Shown piece after piece: positions 44,127 to 53,004 of a DNA stretch of 64,000 bases (positions are counted from its first letter, which is position 1; each line of letters opens with the position of its first letter). Made by a program: the position numbers and the translations under genes. This DNA is from CAISCU01 sp051861545 (lineage in GTDB: Bacteria; Bacteroidota; Bacteroidia; UKL13-3): NCBI GenBank assembly GCA_051861545.1, contig JBIMKP010000011.1, forward strand, positions 45,245 to 109,244. The letters run 5' to 3'. The notes beneath the pieces were generated by a model. That model searched no databases. It was not told the DNA's origin and was given only the letters and a program-made list of their open reading frames with translations.

Positions 44127-44669
44127 TTATTCTTCTAGTTCTTCATCATTTGGGTCGACAGGTAAAAATGTTTCACCATTTGTTCGCATAAACATTTCTT
44201 TTCTATCGAATTGCACTTTGGCTATTCCAAAACGATTGAATTCACCTATAATCTCATATTTAGGTTCGGCTATTTCTTCACCTTCATAAGTAACCAATCC
44301 TACTTTACCTTTTAAATAAACCTTTGCGATTCCGTTTTTAAAAGGACCAATTTTATCATATTTGATTGGTATGATTTCTTCACCAGTATAATTTATATAA
44401 CCTTCCTTTAAATCTTTAATTACTTTAGCACGACCATTTACAAAATCACCAATATATTCATAAACACATGGAATAACTTCTTCACCATTTTCATTGATGA
44501 AACCCATTTTATTATCTTTATGAACCTTAGCTCTACCATTTTTATAGGGCCCAATTTTGTCGTATCCCTTCTGAGCATAAACAGCTTCAATAGCTAAAAA
44601 GGTAAAAAATATGAATATCAATCCATAGATTTTAACATTTTTAATTTGGTATTTATTATGCTTTCTCAA
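44127..44669 (-). CDS. WG-repeat protein, exported
   Basis: A 180-residue protein with a signal or anchor helix (about 13-32, ending AVYAQ). After it come at least four WG-type beta repeats of about 34 residues: YDKIGPYKNGRAKVHKDNKM, YEYIGDFVNGRAKVIKDLKE, YDKIGPFKNGIAKVYLKGKV and YEIIGEFNRFGIAKVQFDRK, each followed by GFINENGEEVIP-like text. WG proteins are widespread and of poorly known function. Single gene. The first and third repeats are close in sequence, suggesting recent internal duplication. Confidence 0.8.
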   Translation of the reverse strand: MRKHNKYQIKNVKIYGLIFIFFTFLAIEAVYAQKGYDKIGPYKNGRAKVHKDNKMGFINENGEEVIPCVYEYIGDFVNGRAKVIKDLKEGYINYTGEEIIPIKYDKIGPFKNGIAKVYLKGKVGLVTYEGEEIAEPKYEIIGEFNRFGIAKVQFDRKEMFMRTNGETFLPVDPNDEELEE

Positions 44670-45018
44670 AATATGTTAACTAACGTTCAAATTTCGGACC
44701 AAAATTAAATTTCAATTAATTAAACCCTACAAAACAAATTTAAACAAAAAGTTGATGCTGTTTTATCTAATTCAAGTGGTAAAAAGGTGAATAGTACACA
44801 AATGAAAACATTTTTATAGAATTTAAGGCTTGCCTAAAAAACAATAAATGTTAAGGTAATTTTTTCGTAAATCCTATTTTTCGCATTTGAGCTATAATTG
44901 AATAATTAACAAATAATCAGGTGTTTAGGCTTAATTATTTTTGATATTTAATAGACTTTTCTTGTTTTAACAATTTATTAAGTAGGTGTCAAGTCTTTTA
45001 AGTTTACTTTAGTAGTTT
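44670..45018. other. 349-bp divergent intergenic region
   Basis: AT-rich gap between the WG-repeat gene and comF. I see no gene, no strong inverted repeat and no confident promoter on either strand. Confidence 0.45.
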
Positions 45019-45705
45019 GTGATAAATGGCTTACTACATATATTGTTTCCAAACTGCTGTCTTTCGTGTGATACCTCACTGATGGATGGTGAAAAATACT
45101 TGTGTTTAAATTGCCAAGCGAATCTTCCTAAAACAAATTTCCATCTTCAAAGAAATAATAGTGTAGAAAGATCGTTTTGGGGAAGGGTGCAAATTCAAAA
45201 GGCATTTTCTTATTTGTATTTTCAGGAAGGTGGAATTACCAGGAAATTAATGCATAGTATTAAGTATGATGGTGATAAAGAATTGGCAGAATACTTAGGA
45301 AATACTTATGGCGCTCAATTATTGGAACAAATTCCTGATTTGTATTTTGATGGAATTTTGGCTGTGCCTTTACATAGTTCAAAATTTAGAAAAAGAGGTT
45401 TTAATCAAAGTGAAGAGTTTGCAAGGGGAATTTCAAATTCAACGGGAATTCCCAATTTAAGTCATTTAGCCAAAAGAAACATTGCAACCGATACCCAAAC
45501 AAAAAAATCGAGACTTGACCGTTGGCAAAATGTAAGTGAGATATTTTCGGTAGGTTCTGAGTTAAAGAGTAAAACACATTCACCTCATTATTTGTTGGTA
45601 GATGATGTAATAACGACTGGAGCTACTATGGAAAGTTTTGCTAATTGTTTAATTAATTCGCTTGAATGCAAAGTTAGCATTGCAAGTATTGCTTACGCCG
45701 TTTAA
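45019..45705 (+). CDS. comF: ComF-family phosphoribosyltransferase-like protein
   Basis: A 228-residue ComF homologue. A small N-terminal zinc finger (CCLSC near 13-17, CLNC near 29-32) precedes a phosphoribosyltransferase fold with VPLHSSKFRKRGFNQSEEFA and the PRPP motif LLVDDVITTGATMESF near 190-205. ComF proteins are needed for DNA uptake in naturally competent bacteria, probably acting on the inner face of the membrane, although many bacteria that carry comF are not known to be competent. The start is GTG at 45019 (MINGLLHILFPNCCLSC), which keeps the zinc finger whole. The DUF5723 gene starts 28 nt after its stop. Confidence 0.9.
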   Translation: MINGLLHILFPNCCLSCDTSLMDGEKYLCLNCQANLPKTNFHLQRNNSVERSFWGRVQIQKAFSYLYFQEGGITRKLMHSIKYDGDKELAEYLGNTYGAQLLEQIPDLYFDGILAVPLHSSKFRKRGFNQSEEFARGISNSTGIPNLSHLAKRNIATDTQTKKSRLDRWQNVSEIFSVGSELKSKTHSPHYLLVDDVITTGATMESFANCLINSLECKVSIASIAYAV

Positions 45706-45733
45706 ATTTATTATTTTGCACGACTTTACTCAA

Positions 45734-47188
45734 ATGAAAAAGAAAATTATATTATTGTTATTAGTTTTAATTGTATTGGTTGTTAAGATTCAAGCACAAT
45801 TTCAAACTGGGATTTACAGTAGTAATTTTTCTGGTGTTATGGGTCCAATGATTAACCCAAGTTCAACAAATTGGTTGAGCAATTCTACTGAAATTATGCC
45901 AATTGGAGTTTCATTCAGTGTTATGAATAATGGTTTTTATATGCCAGCTCAGCCACTTCCAACCTTGTTAAGTTCCTCTTTTACTCAATTAATTTCTGAT
46001 ACAGGTAAAAATGTAAGCGAAGTTTTCGATAGGGTTTTCAAAATTAATAGAGATTTAAAGAAGAGTAATTATGCCTATATAGATTTTACTATGATGGGTC
46101 CTTCGTTTTTGAGTAGTTTTGGTAAAAGCTCTTTTGGATTATATACAGGTGTTAGAACAATTTCTGCATCTTATGGCTTATCTCCTGAATTGGCTACTTT
46201 TCTATTAAAAGGAAATCGTACCAATGATTTGTTCGGAAAAACAATGTCGATGGATGGAAGCCGCTCTGGAAATCTTGCTTTTTATGATATCGCTGGAAAT
46301 TATTCAACAATCATTAAAGAGTCACAGAGATATGCTCATAGAATTGGTTTTAATGCGCATTTATTATTAGGAATTAACTCTGTTTATTGGGCAGATAATG
46401 GAACAAAGTGGACTTTTGGCACAGATTCCGTTGTTTATTTCGAACAAGGTTCATTTAATTTTGGTTATGCAGCTACAAATTCCAAATTTGTTAGAGAGTT
46501 AATGAAACTAAGAGGAAATGGATTTGCTGCAGATATAGGTTATACTATAATTAGAAAAAGAAAAGGCATTCGCTCTACCAACGCACAATGTCCTAATATT
46601 GCTGGTGGTGGTCGCGTTAGACAGTTTCAAACTTATCGCTGGAAATTAGGTGTTTCTGTTATGGATATTGGATTCATCAACTTTAAAACACAAACAGTAA
46701 ATACTGATTATAAAAATGTATTTGGTGGTATTGATAGTTTAATTGATGAGGCTTATAAAGGTGTTTTTGCTTTAGATAGAGCATTAAGATTTGGTTTTAC
46801 TGGAAATCCAGGAGTAGGTTTTACTCAAACCGATAATTATACCCATTATATGCCTACTAGAGTAAATGTTCAATTCGATTATAATTGGAGAGATATGTGG
46901 TTTTTGAGTTTTACAGCTACTCAACGTGTTGTAATTAATTCGAATTTATCGAATAGAGCTCCAAATATTACTAGTATAGCAATTCGTCACGAAAACGCTA
47001 AACAAGAATGGTCGGTGCCAATTAGTTTAATCGAATACCAATACCCAATTGTTGGTTTCCATTATAGATATGGTCCATTTTTTATTGGAACCAATCACGC
47101 ACTTGAAATGATTGGTTTAAGAAAAATTAGAGGAGTAGATATGTATTTGGGATTGAAATTTAATATCTCTCATATTAAAGGATATTAG
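45734..47188 (+). CDS. DUF5723-like outer-membrane protein
   Basis: A 484-residue exported protein. The ATG at 45734 yields the signal peptide MKKKIILLLLVLIVLVVKIQAQ; 24 upstream codons overlapping comF are open but not used. The mature part resembles DUF5723 proteins of Bacteroidota, probable large outer-membrane barrels: repeated aromatic strands such as FGLYTGVRTISASYG, WRDMWFLSFTATQRVVINS and YPIVGFHYRYGPFFIG, ending DMYLGLKFNIS. No transport substrate can be named. It follows comF by 28 nt and ends before a strong bidirectional terminator. Confidence 0.78.
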   Translation: MKKKIILLLLVLIVLVVKIQAQFQTGIYSSNFSGVMGPMINPSSTNWLSNSTEIMPIGVSFSVMNNGFYMPAQPLPTLLSSSFTQLISDTGKNVSEVFDRVFKINRDLKKSNYAYIDFTMMGPSFLSSFGKSSFGLYTGVRTISASYGLSPELATFLLKGNRTNDLFGKTMSMDGSRSGNLAFYDIAGNYSTIIKESQRYAHRIGFNAHLLLGINSVYWADNGTKWTFGTDSVVYFEQGSFNFGYAATNSKFVRELMKLRGNGFAADIGYTIIRKRKGIRSTNAQCPNIAGGGRVRQFQTYRWKLGVSVMDIGFINFKTQTVNTDYKNVFGGIDSLIDEAYKGVFALDRALRFGFTGNPGVGFTQTDNYTHYMPTRVNVQFDYNWRDMWFLSFTATQRVVINSNLSNRAPNITSIAIRHENAKQEWSVPISLIEYQYPIVGFHYRYGPFFIGTNHALEMIGLRKIRGVDMYLGLKFNISHIKGY

Positions 47189-47221
47189 TTTTAGAAAAAC
47201 ATATTTTCATTTTTAGACATA

Positions 47222-47260
47222 AAAAAAGAGGTTCAGCAAACATTGTTGAACCTCTTTTTT
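47222..47260. terminator. Bidirectional terminator between DUF5723 gene and kmo
   Basis: AAAAAAGAGGTTCA (47222-47235) and TGAACCTCTTTTTT (47247-47260) form a 14-bp stem, with further CAA/TTG pairing inside. T-runs follow on both strands; the neighbours are convergent. Confidence 0.9.
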
Positions 47261-47273
47261 GTATTTGTTCTTT

Positions 47274-48608
47274 CTATTTCAACATCGACCACATGCCTTC
47301 CATATAAGCAGGGTCTTTGATTTTGTCTTCTGCTTTTTCAGCTATAATCTTTTCTAATAAGGCATCGTTTTTCTGACCTTGTTGTAAAGCATACGAATAC
47401 GGACTAATACTAAAAGTTGTTAATTCATATTGAGATTTATATTGCTCAGGATACAAATCACTTAATTCATGTTCGATATGTTTTTTATGCAAGAAATGTG
47501 CATCTGCAACCTTATCAGCCATTTCATAATAGTTCTGAATAGCTAGCTCTGAAATCGCATCTGCATTCGGTTTACGACGTTTTTGGTATTCATCAAATAT
47601 CGTATTCCAATCGCTGCCAAATTCTTCAATGCAATCGTCCATTTCAACACAATCTTCAAAACTGCAGTTCATACCTTGTCCGTAAAATGGAACAACTGCG
47701 TGGGCTGCATCTCCTAATAAAGCCAATTTATCTTTTCTTACCCAAGGATAACATCTTACTGTTACCAAACTTGAAGTTGGATTTGTGAAGAAATCCTCCA
47801 ATAAACTTGGCATCATTGGAACCGCATCAGGAAATTTCTCATTGAAGAATTTTGTTACTTCTTCTTTGGTTTGAAGATTGGCAAAACTATTCTGACCTTC
47901 AAAAGGCATGAATAAAGTACAAGTAAAATCGCCAGCTGGATTAGGCAAAGCAATCATCATATACTCTCTTCTTGGCCAAATATGAAGGGCATTTTTCTCC
48001 ATCATAAATTTACCAGCTTCTCCAGCAGGAATGCTTAATTCCTTATAGCCAACATGTAAATACGATTGAGAATAATTGAATCTATCTGTAATTTGTAATT
48101 TACCTCTGGTAGCTGCAAATGCTCCATCAGTACCCATAATTCTATCTGCTTTGAATGTTTGATGTGAACCATCTTCCATTTCAAAAGTTGCAGTAGCTGT
48201 TTCCAAATCAGCATCAATACACCTTGCATTAAAATACATGGTGATGTTTTCGTAAGCTGAAGCCAATTCAATCAGTTTCAAATTTAATCTTCCCCTTGAA
48301 ACCGAATTGATAGCTTGGCCTTCTTTTCCATAAGCATGGTAAGAAAGTTCTGATTCAACACTGTGCATCATTCTACCATACATTGGAATGGCATCATCAA
48401 GAATTTCTTTGTCTAAGCCAATTCTCTCTAAAGCCCTTAAACCTCTTGTAGACAAAGCCAAATTGATTGATTTTCCAGCATAAATTTTATTGTTACGCAT
48501 ATCGGGTCTGCGTTCGAATAAATTCACTTGAAACCCACGTTTTTCCATATAAATGGCCAATAAAGAACCGGATAATCCTCCGCCTATAATGCTAATTGTA
48601 TCTTTCAT
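47274..48608 (-). CDS. kmo: Kynurenine 3-monooxygenase
   Basis: KMO hydroxylates L-kynurenine to 3-hydroxykynurenine with NADPH and oxygen. The 444-residue flavoprotein has the FAD fold ISIIGGGLSGSLLAIYMEKRG near 5-25 with the acidic end LFERR, and the second FAD segment LALLGDAAHAVVPFYGQGMNCSFEDC near 285-310. Residues known in the family such as the RGLRALERIGL and HIWPRREYMMIALPN segments are present. A hydrophobic C-terminal anchor like that of mitochondrial KMO is absent, so it is probably soluble. It lies 59 nt downstream of kynureninase on the same strand. Confidence 0.95.
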   Translation of the reverse strand: MKDTISIIGGGLSGSLLAIYMEKRGFQVNLFERRPDMRNNKIYAGKSINLALSTRGLRALERIGLDKEILDDAIPMYGRMMHSVESELSYHAYGKEGQAINSVSRGRLNLKLIELASAYENITMYFNARCIDADLETATATFEMEDGSHQTFKADRIMGTDGAFAATRGKLQITDRFNYSQSYLHVGYKELSIPAGEAGKFMMEKNALHIWPRREYMMIALPNPAGDFTCTLFMPFEGQNSFANLQTKEEVTKFFNEKFPDAVPMMPSLLEDFFTNPTSSLVTVRCYPWVRKDKLALLGDAAHAVVPFYGQGMNCSFEDCVEMDDCIEEFGSDWNTIFDEYQKRRKPNADAISELAIQNYYEMADKVADAHFLHKKHIEHELSDLYPEQYKSQYELTTFSISPYSYALQQGQKNDALLEKIIAEKAEDKIKDPAYMEGMWSMLK

Positions 48609-48667
48609 TCAGAACAAACATAATTAATTTTGGTACTCACCTAAAATGATAGAAGTCAAACTTTCAC

Positions 48668-49954
48668 TTATTTGTTTTCGAAAAACGATTTTAATGCAAG
48701 ACCAATTTCGTAAACCTCTTCAAATGTGTTATATAAAGGTATAGGACTCATTCTTATGACATTTGGTTCGCGCCAATCTGGTAGAATTCCTTTTGACTCT
48801 AAATAATCAAATAACTTCTTTCCGTCTTCTTTTACAATTATCGATAATTGGCAACCTCTATCAGCTGCTGTTTCAGGTGTTATTACATTTAAATGCTCTT
48901 TGAAATCAGCTAGAATAAAATATAAATAGCCTGTTAGTAGTTCACTTTTCTTTCTAAGGTTTTCAATTCCTGCTTTATCAAAAATTTCTAATGAAGTTTT
49001 ATGAATTGCCATTGGAAAAATTTGTGCATTACTCAATTGCCAACCAGCAGCACCTTCCATAGGAATAAAGCCTTTTTTCATTTGAAATCTGCTCGATTCT
49101 TCATGTCCCCACCAACCAGCAAATCTAACCAAATCTGGATTGTTGGCATGACGTTCATGAACAAAAACCCCACTTGTACCACCAGGACCTGAATTCAAAT
49201 ATTTATACGAACACCAAACCGCAAAATCTGGTCCCCATTCATGTAGTTTTAAGTTAAGATTTCCTGCAGCGTGAGCCAAATCAAATCCAACATTTGCACC
49301 AACAGCATGAGCCTTTTCTGTAATAGATTTCATATCAAAGGCTTGACCTGTTAAGTAGTTTACACCACCCATCATTACAATAGCAAGACTGTCTTTGTTT
49401 TCTTCTATTTTGGATAAAATATCTTCTGTCCTTAAAGTAAATTCACCTTCTCTAGGTTTTAGTTCAATAATTGCATCATCTGGATTTAGGCCATGAAACC
49501 TAGCTTGGGTTTCCATGGCGTATTGGTCTGATGGAAAAGCAGAAACTTCCATCATAATTTTATATCGTTCTTTGGTAGGTTTGTAAAAACTCACCATCAT
49601 CAAGTGTAAATTGGCCGTGAGGTTGTTCATAATAACAACTTCCTTTGGCAAAGCGCCTACAACTTTAGCAGCCTTTTCAGTTAAAAAATGGTGGTAATAC
49701 ATCCAAGGGTTTTTACCCCTAAAATGACCTTCAACACCTAATTCAGCCCAATCTTTTAGTTCTTGGTCGATGGCCTCTTTAACAGCTTTTGGTTGTAAAC
49801 CCAAAGAATTTCCACAAAGGTAAATTTGGTCTTTTCCATTGTGTTGAGGAATATAAAATTGCGAACGAAAGGTTTTTAGTTCATCTTTTTCGTCCATTTC
49901 TTTGGCGAAGGAAAGCTCATTCAAAAATTGCATACTACTTGAATTATCGGGCAA
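48668..49954 (-). CDS. kynU: Kynureninase
   Basis: A PLP enzyme of 428 residues that cleaves 3-hydroxykynurenine to 3-hydroxyanthranilate and alanine. The PLP-binding lysine is in VWCSYKYLNSGPGG near 240-250, preceded by VGFDLAHAAGNLNL with the PLP-contacting aspartate, and followed by WWGHEESSRF. With kmo it forms the middle of the tryptophan-to-NAD or tryptophan degradation pathway; tryptophan dioxygenase, formamidase and 3-hydroxyanthranilate dioxygenase are not in this window. Start is ATG 49952-49954; a second ATG seven codons in (MQFLNELSF) is possible. Confidence 0.95.
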   Translation of the reverse strand: MPDNSSSMQFLNELSFAKEMDEKDELKTFRSQFYIPQHNGKDQIYLCGNSLGLQPKAVKEAIDQELKDWAELGVEGHFRGKNPWMYYHHFLTEKAAKVVGALPKEVVIMNNLTANLHLMMVSFYKPTKERYKIMMEVSAFPSDQYAMETQARFHGLNPDDAIIELKPREGEFTLRTEDILSKIEENKDSLAIVMMGGVNYLTGQAFDMKSITEKAHAVGANVGFDLAHAAGNLNLKLHEWGPDFAVWCSYKYLNSGPGGTSGVFVHERHANNPDLVRFAGWWGHEESSRFQMKKGFIPMEGAAGWQLSNAQIFPMAIHKTSLEIFDKAGIENLRKKSELLTGYLYFILADFKEHLNVITPETAADRGCQLSIIVKEDGKKLFDYLESKGILPDWREPNVIRMSPIPLYNTFEEVYEIGLALKSFFENK

Positions 49955-50066
49955 TTTTAAGCTAATTAATGTGTTTTCCGAAATCAGAACCCAATTATTA
50001 GCTTGTTTTGGTTGATGCAGGTATTGATTAATTAACTTACCAGTAAACTTCTATGCTTAATTACCT

Positions 50067-50897
50067 TTAAAAACTTCCAAACTGCGGCCTGTAATTTATT
50101 CCAATTCCAAATGTATTGAGGCGAATAGTATTATAGTAAAGTTGATTCATGCCAAATGCAATTATATCTACTCTTTTATTGGGTTTGTTGATGATTGAAT
50201 AAGCCAGTTTCATATTAAATTCTTCTAGAGCTTTTATGCCTGAATTACCTGCATAAATGTATTCAAGTCCTAACTGAAAATTTTCCATAAAATAAATATC
50301 CGCTGATCCTGAATATTCCGGCCAGTACTCTTTAATAGGGTCAATATATAAACCAGTCCCTACTCTTAAATTGAAGGACTTATTATTGACTAAATTGATC
50401 TGCAAAAACCTAAAATCAACAGTACTCAAATAATCTGTATTGCCCCTAAAGGTTTTTTCGTAAATCAGATTTCTTCTGTAATCGAAACTAAAAGCGCCTG
50501 TATGGTAAGCAACTCTTCCTGAAAATAATGTTGGATTAATTGGGTCTACGCCAAGTTTGAGGTCGAATTCTAGGCTCTTGTTCCTATAAATTTGCTTCTC
50601 TAATTGTTTCTTGTTGAAATTGGCATTTGAGGTAAATATCAAACTTGTTAAATTGGCTATTCCTCCAAAACAATTAAAGCATGCATCTATTGAACCTCCT
50701 AAACCAGAATCATAATGATGAGAGTCGTAGTTTTGATTGTTTTGATTTCCCTGTCTTTCAGAACCTCTTTGGTTGTCAGATTTACTTTCTCTTTGCTCTT
50801 TGGCTTTTTGTGCCTCTTTTTTAATGGCATCAATTTCTTGGGCTTTGAGCAAAGGCTGATAGGATAGTAAAATGAAAAGTAGAAAGAATTGTTTCAT
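50067..50897 (-). CDS. Hypothetical exported, probable outer-membrane protein
   Basis: A 276-residue protein with a signal peptide (MKQFFLLFILLSYQPLLKAQ). Residues about 25-65 are a charged low-complexity stretch (KKEAQKAKEQRESKSDNQ, then RQGNQNNQNYDSHHYD). After a cysteine pair (CFNCFGG near 73-79) the rest has alternating beta strands with terminal aromatic residues (AYHTGAFSFDYRRNLIY, FNLRVGTGLYIDP, FQLGLEYIYAGNSG, NTFGIGINYRPQFGSF), as in outer-membrane barrels. No family or function recognised. Single gene. Confidence 0.65.
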   Translation of the reverse strand: MKQFFLLFILLSYQPLLKAQEIDAIKKEAQKAKEQRESKSDNQRGSERQGNQNNQNYDSHHYDSGLGGSIDACFNCFGGIANLTSLIFTSNANFNKKQLEKQIYRNKSLEFDLKLGVDPINPTLFSGRVAYHTGAFSFDYRRNLIYEKTFRGNTDYLSTVDFRFLQINLVNNKSFNLRVGTGLYIDPIKEYWPEYSGSADIYFMENFQLGLEYIYAGNSGIKALEEFNMKLAYSIINKPNKRVDIIAFGMNQLYYNTIRLNTFGIGINYRPQFGSF

Positions 50898-51123
50898 TTT
50901 TGGTTTGAAACAATTTTTATGCCGAAAACTATAAAAAGTATTGATTGCTTTTCTTTTATGATATACAAAGTATGAAACGCCTTCAAGTGAAGGCGTCAGA
51001 CCAAGGATACTATCCTTAGTGAGGTTTATATTACAAATTAAATGATAATTGATTAGAAAAGAGAATTTGTTTAATCAGTAAAACAGGATTCAAATTAAAA
51101 ATCCCTACCGAATGGAAATAATT

Positions 51124-51552
51124 CTATTTTATCAAATCCCAGCTATGGTCGCCCAATAGTTTTACGCTGGCTAAATGTTTCCCGATTGTTTTGCTTCTTC
51201 CCCATTCATTCGGTCCAATTAATGAGAGTTTGTAATGGTCATCATTTTCGTAAACATGGTAAATCTGACCAATTACCGGAGTGAATCGCATATCAGATTG
51301 GTATATTTTTTCAGACACCTGTAGTCTTTTTTCAATGTCACGAACTTGTTCCATGATCAAATCTGCCTGCTTTTTTAGCATTGCCATTTCCTGGCTGGCA
51401 TAATGATGCATGGCTTCAACCGCATTGGTTTTAATTTGATTTTTGTCTTCAGGTCTAATAATTGGCGAACCAACACTTAAGGGCATTGGCGATAGGGAAG
51501 ATGGACCAATGTAACTGCCGTCTTCATTCAATAATTCGTTTTCCTCTTTCAT
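51124..51552 (-). CDS. DUF2452-like protein
   Basis: A 142-residue cytoplasmic protein. After a flexible start (NEDGSYIGPSSLSPMPLSVG) a helical segment of about 45 residues (EAMHHYASQEMAMLKKQADLI, then MEQVRDIEKRLQVSEKIY) is followed by a compact beta domain (FTPVIGQIYHVYENDDHYKLSLIGPNEWG). This is the arrangement of DUF2452 proteins, of unknown function, found in Bacteroidota and other marine bacteria. Single gene, with the palindrome-bearing gap upstream of it. Confidence 0.75.
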   Translation of the reverse strand: MKEENELLNEDGSYIGPSSLSPMPLSVGSPIIRPEDKNQIKTNAVEAMHHYASQEMAMLKKQADLIMEQVRDIEKRLQVSEKIYQSDMRFTPVIGQIYHVYENDDHYKLSLIGPNEWGRSKTIGKHLASVKLLGDHSWDLIK

Positions 51553-52160
51553 TTTCAGTTCTAATGTAACTCAAATTCGCTCTAATTGTTTGAACAAAAA
51601 GTTCTTTCAAAATTAAAAATCAAAAATATTTCCTGCGGTTTTTAATTTTTATAAAACTTAAATCGGTTAATGAATATACGCATGTTTACCAATAGTAATT
51701 ATCATAATTCTTAGCTTCTTTGAAAAATATTATCAAAAGTTATCATATAAAATTTTCTTTTTCATGAGTTTTAAGACCCTGATAGGTGGTCTCATGTTTA
51801 TAGAAAAATGCTCGAAATGAATTCCCCCGAACTCTCCACCACGCGGACCGAAGGTCCGCGTGGTGGAGAGTTCGGGGTGGGGTTATTCTGTATTTTGTTT
51901 TCTATAATAATGTCATCCATTCTGGATTTTAAAAGCTTGCTAAAAGAAAGATAATACTAATCATATCTCATTTTTTGAGGTTTAGTTTGATTTTAAGAAG
52001 TAAAAATCTACACTATGGTTTCTATAATTTTGTTTTTAGGTAAAGAAGTAGATAATCGTAGATCCTGCTTATTAAGTGTAAAAATTCCCATCCAATTAAG
52101 AAAACTCTAAAACTATAAATCGGAAGATTGGTTAACTTTGTACGTTAAATCTAGACAAAT
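51553..52160. other. 608-bp intergenic region with GC-rich nested palindrome
   Basis: The gap separates the DUF2452-like gene and ispH (divergent). It is AT-rich apart from the hairpin at 51825-51877. A -7-like TAACTTTG (52133-52140) lies 20 bp before the ispH start codon. No gene is seen. Confidence 0.6.
51798..51907. repeat. Nested palindrome 1 with conserved GC-rich core
   Basis: Inner part: a perfect 25-bp inverted repeat, 51825-51849 against 51853-51877, with a GAA loop at 51850-51852. Its centre, CGCGGACCGAAGGTCCGCG (51842-51860), is identical to the centre of the palindrome at 55702-55849. Outer part: TTATAGAAAA (51798-51807) and TTTTCTATAA (51898-51907), perfect and concentric with the inner repeat to within about 2 bp. 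The inner arms outside the core have no similarity to those of the second copy. Confidence 0.85.
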
Positions 52161-53003
52161 ATGAAAGTAGAGGTTGATATAGACCAGAATTCGGGGTTTT
52201 GTTTTGGAGTGGTATTTGCCATTCAGATGGCCGAAGATATTTTAAATGAGGAAGGACATTTGTATTGTTTAGGTGATATTGTGCATAATGATGAAGAAGT
52301 TGCGAGGTTAAAAGCAAAAGGACTTGAAATCATTGATCATGAACAATTCAAAAAATTAAACGGAGCTAAAGTGCTTATTAGAGCACATGGTGAGCCTCCT
52401 GAAACTTACCAGCAAGCTCTCGAACAAAATATTGAATTGGTTGATGCAAGTTGTCCTGTTGTATTAAAATTGCAAAACCGAGTTCGTGAAGCTTATAACG
52501 ATGATGAACAAATTCTAATTTATGGTAAACATGGCCATGCAGAAGTAAAAGGTTTGGTTGGTCAAACTAATGGTGAAGCTATTGTAATTGAAAAATTTGA
52601 GGAATTAGAACAATATGAACTTCCAAAAAAGATTCAACTATTTAGCCAAACAACAAAACGTACCAAGAACCTGTATGCCTTAAAAGAGAATTTAGAAAAT
52701 AGAGGAATTGAGGTTGATTTTAATGATACACTGTGTCGTCAGGTAAGCAACAGAGACATTCAGTTGAGAGATTTTGCTAAAGCTTATGATAAAATTGTAT
52801 TTGTTGCTGGATTAAAATCTTCGAATGGAAAAGTGCTTTACGATGTATGTAAAGACAATAATGAGAATACCTATTTTGTGAGTAACAAAGACGAAGTAAA
52901 CAAAGATTGGTTTAAAGAAGGTGATAGAATTGGTATTTGTGGAGCAACATCAACTCCACAATGGCAAATGGATGAAATTAAAGAAAAATTACTAAATTTA
53001 TAA
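52161..53003 (+). CDS. ispH: 4-hydroxy-3-methylbut-2-enyl diphosphate reductase
   Basis: IspH (LytB) performs the last step of the MEP isoprenoid pathway, making IPP and DMAPP with an iron-sulfur cluster. The 280-residue product has the three cluster cysteines in GFCFGV near 13, ASCPVV near 96 and DTLCRQVSNR near 193, and the conserved histidines in GDIVHNDEEV, IRAHGEPPE and GKHGHAEVKG. GATSTPQWQMDEI near the end is also typical. Start ATG at 52161 begins MKVEVDIDQNSGFCFGV, as in related Bacteroidota enzymes. The glutathione peroxidase gene starts 1 nt after its stop, so the two form an operon. Confidence 0.95.
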   Translation: MKVEVDIDQNSGFCFGVVFAIQMAEDILNEEGHLYCLGDIVHNDEEVARLKAKGLEIIDHEQFKKLNGAKVLIRAHGEPPETYQQALEQNIELVDASCPVVLKLQNRVREAYNDDEQILIYGKHGHAEVKGLVGQTNGEAIVIEKFEELEQYELPKKIQLFSQTTKRTKNLYALKENLENRGIEVDFNDTLCRQVSNRDIQLRDFAKAYDKIVFVAGLKSSNGKVLYDVCKDNNENTYFVSNKDEVNKDWFKEGDRIGICGATSTPQWQMDEIKEKLLNL

Positions 53004-53004
53004 T

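Noticed and set aside
12623..49954. Link between protein-bound kynurenine (MbnP) and the kmo/kynU genes
   Set aside because: The loci are about 33 kb apart, and MbnP kynurenine is part of the protein chain, whereas KMO and kynureninase act on free kynurenine. The shared word is not evidence.
51825..51877. Palindrome 1 as a rho-independent terminator
   Set aside because: It lies between divergent genes, has no T-run, and is far longer than the 8-16 bp terminator stems elsewhere in the window.
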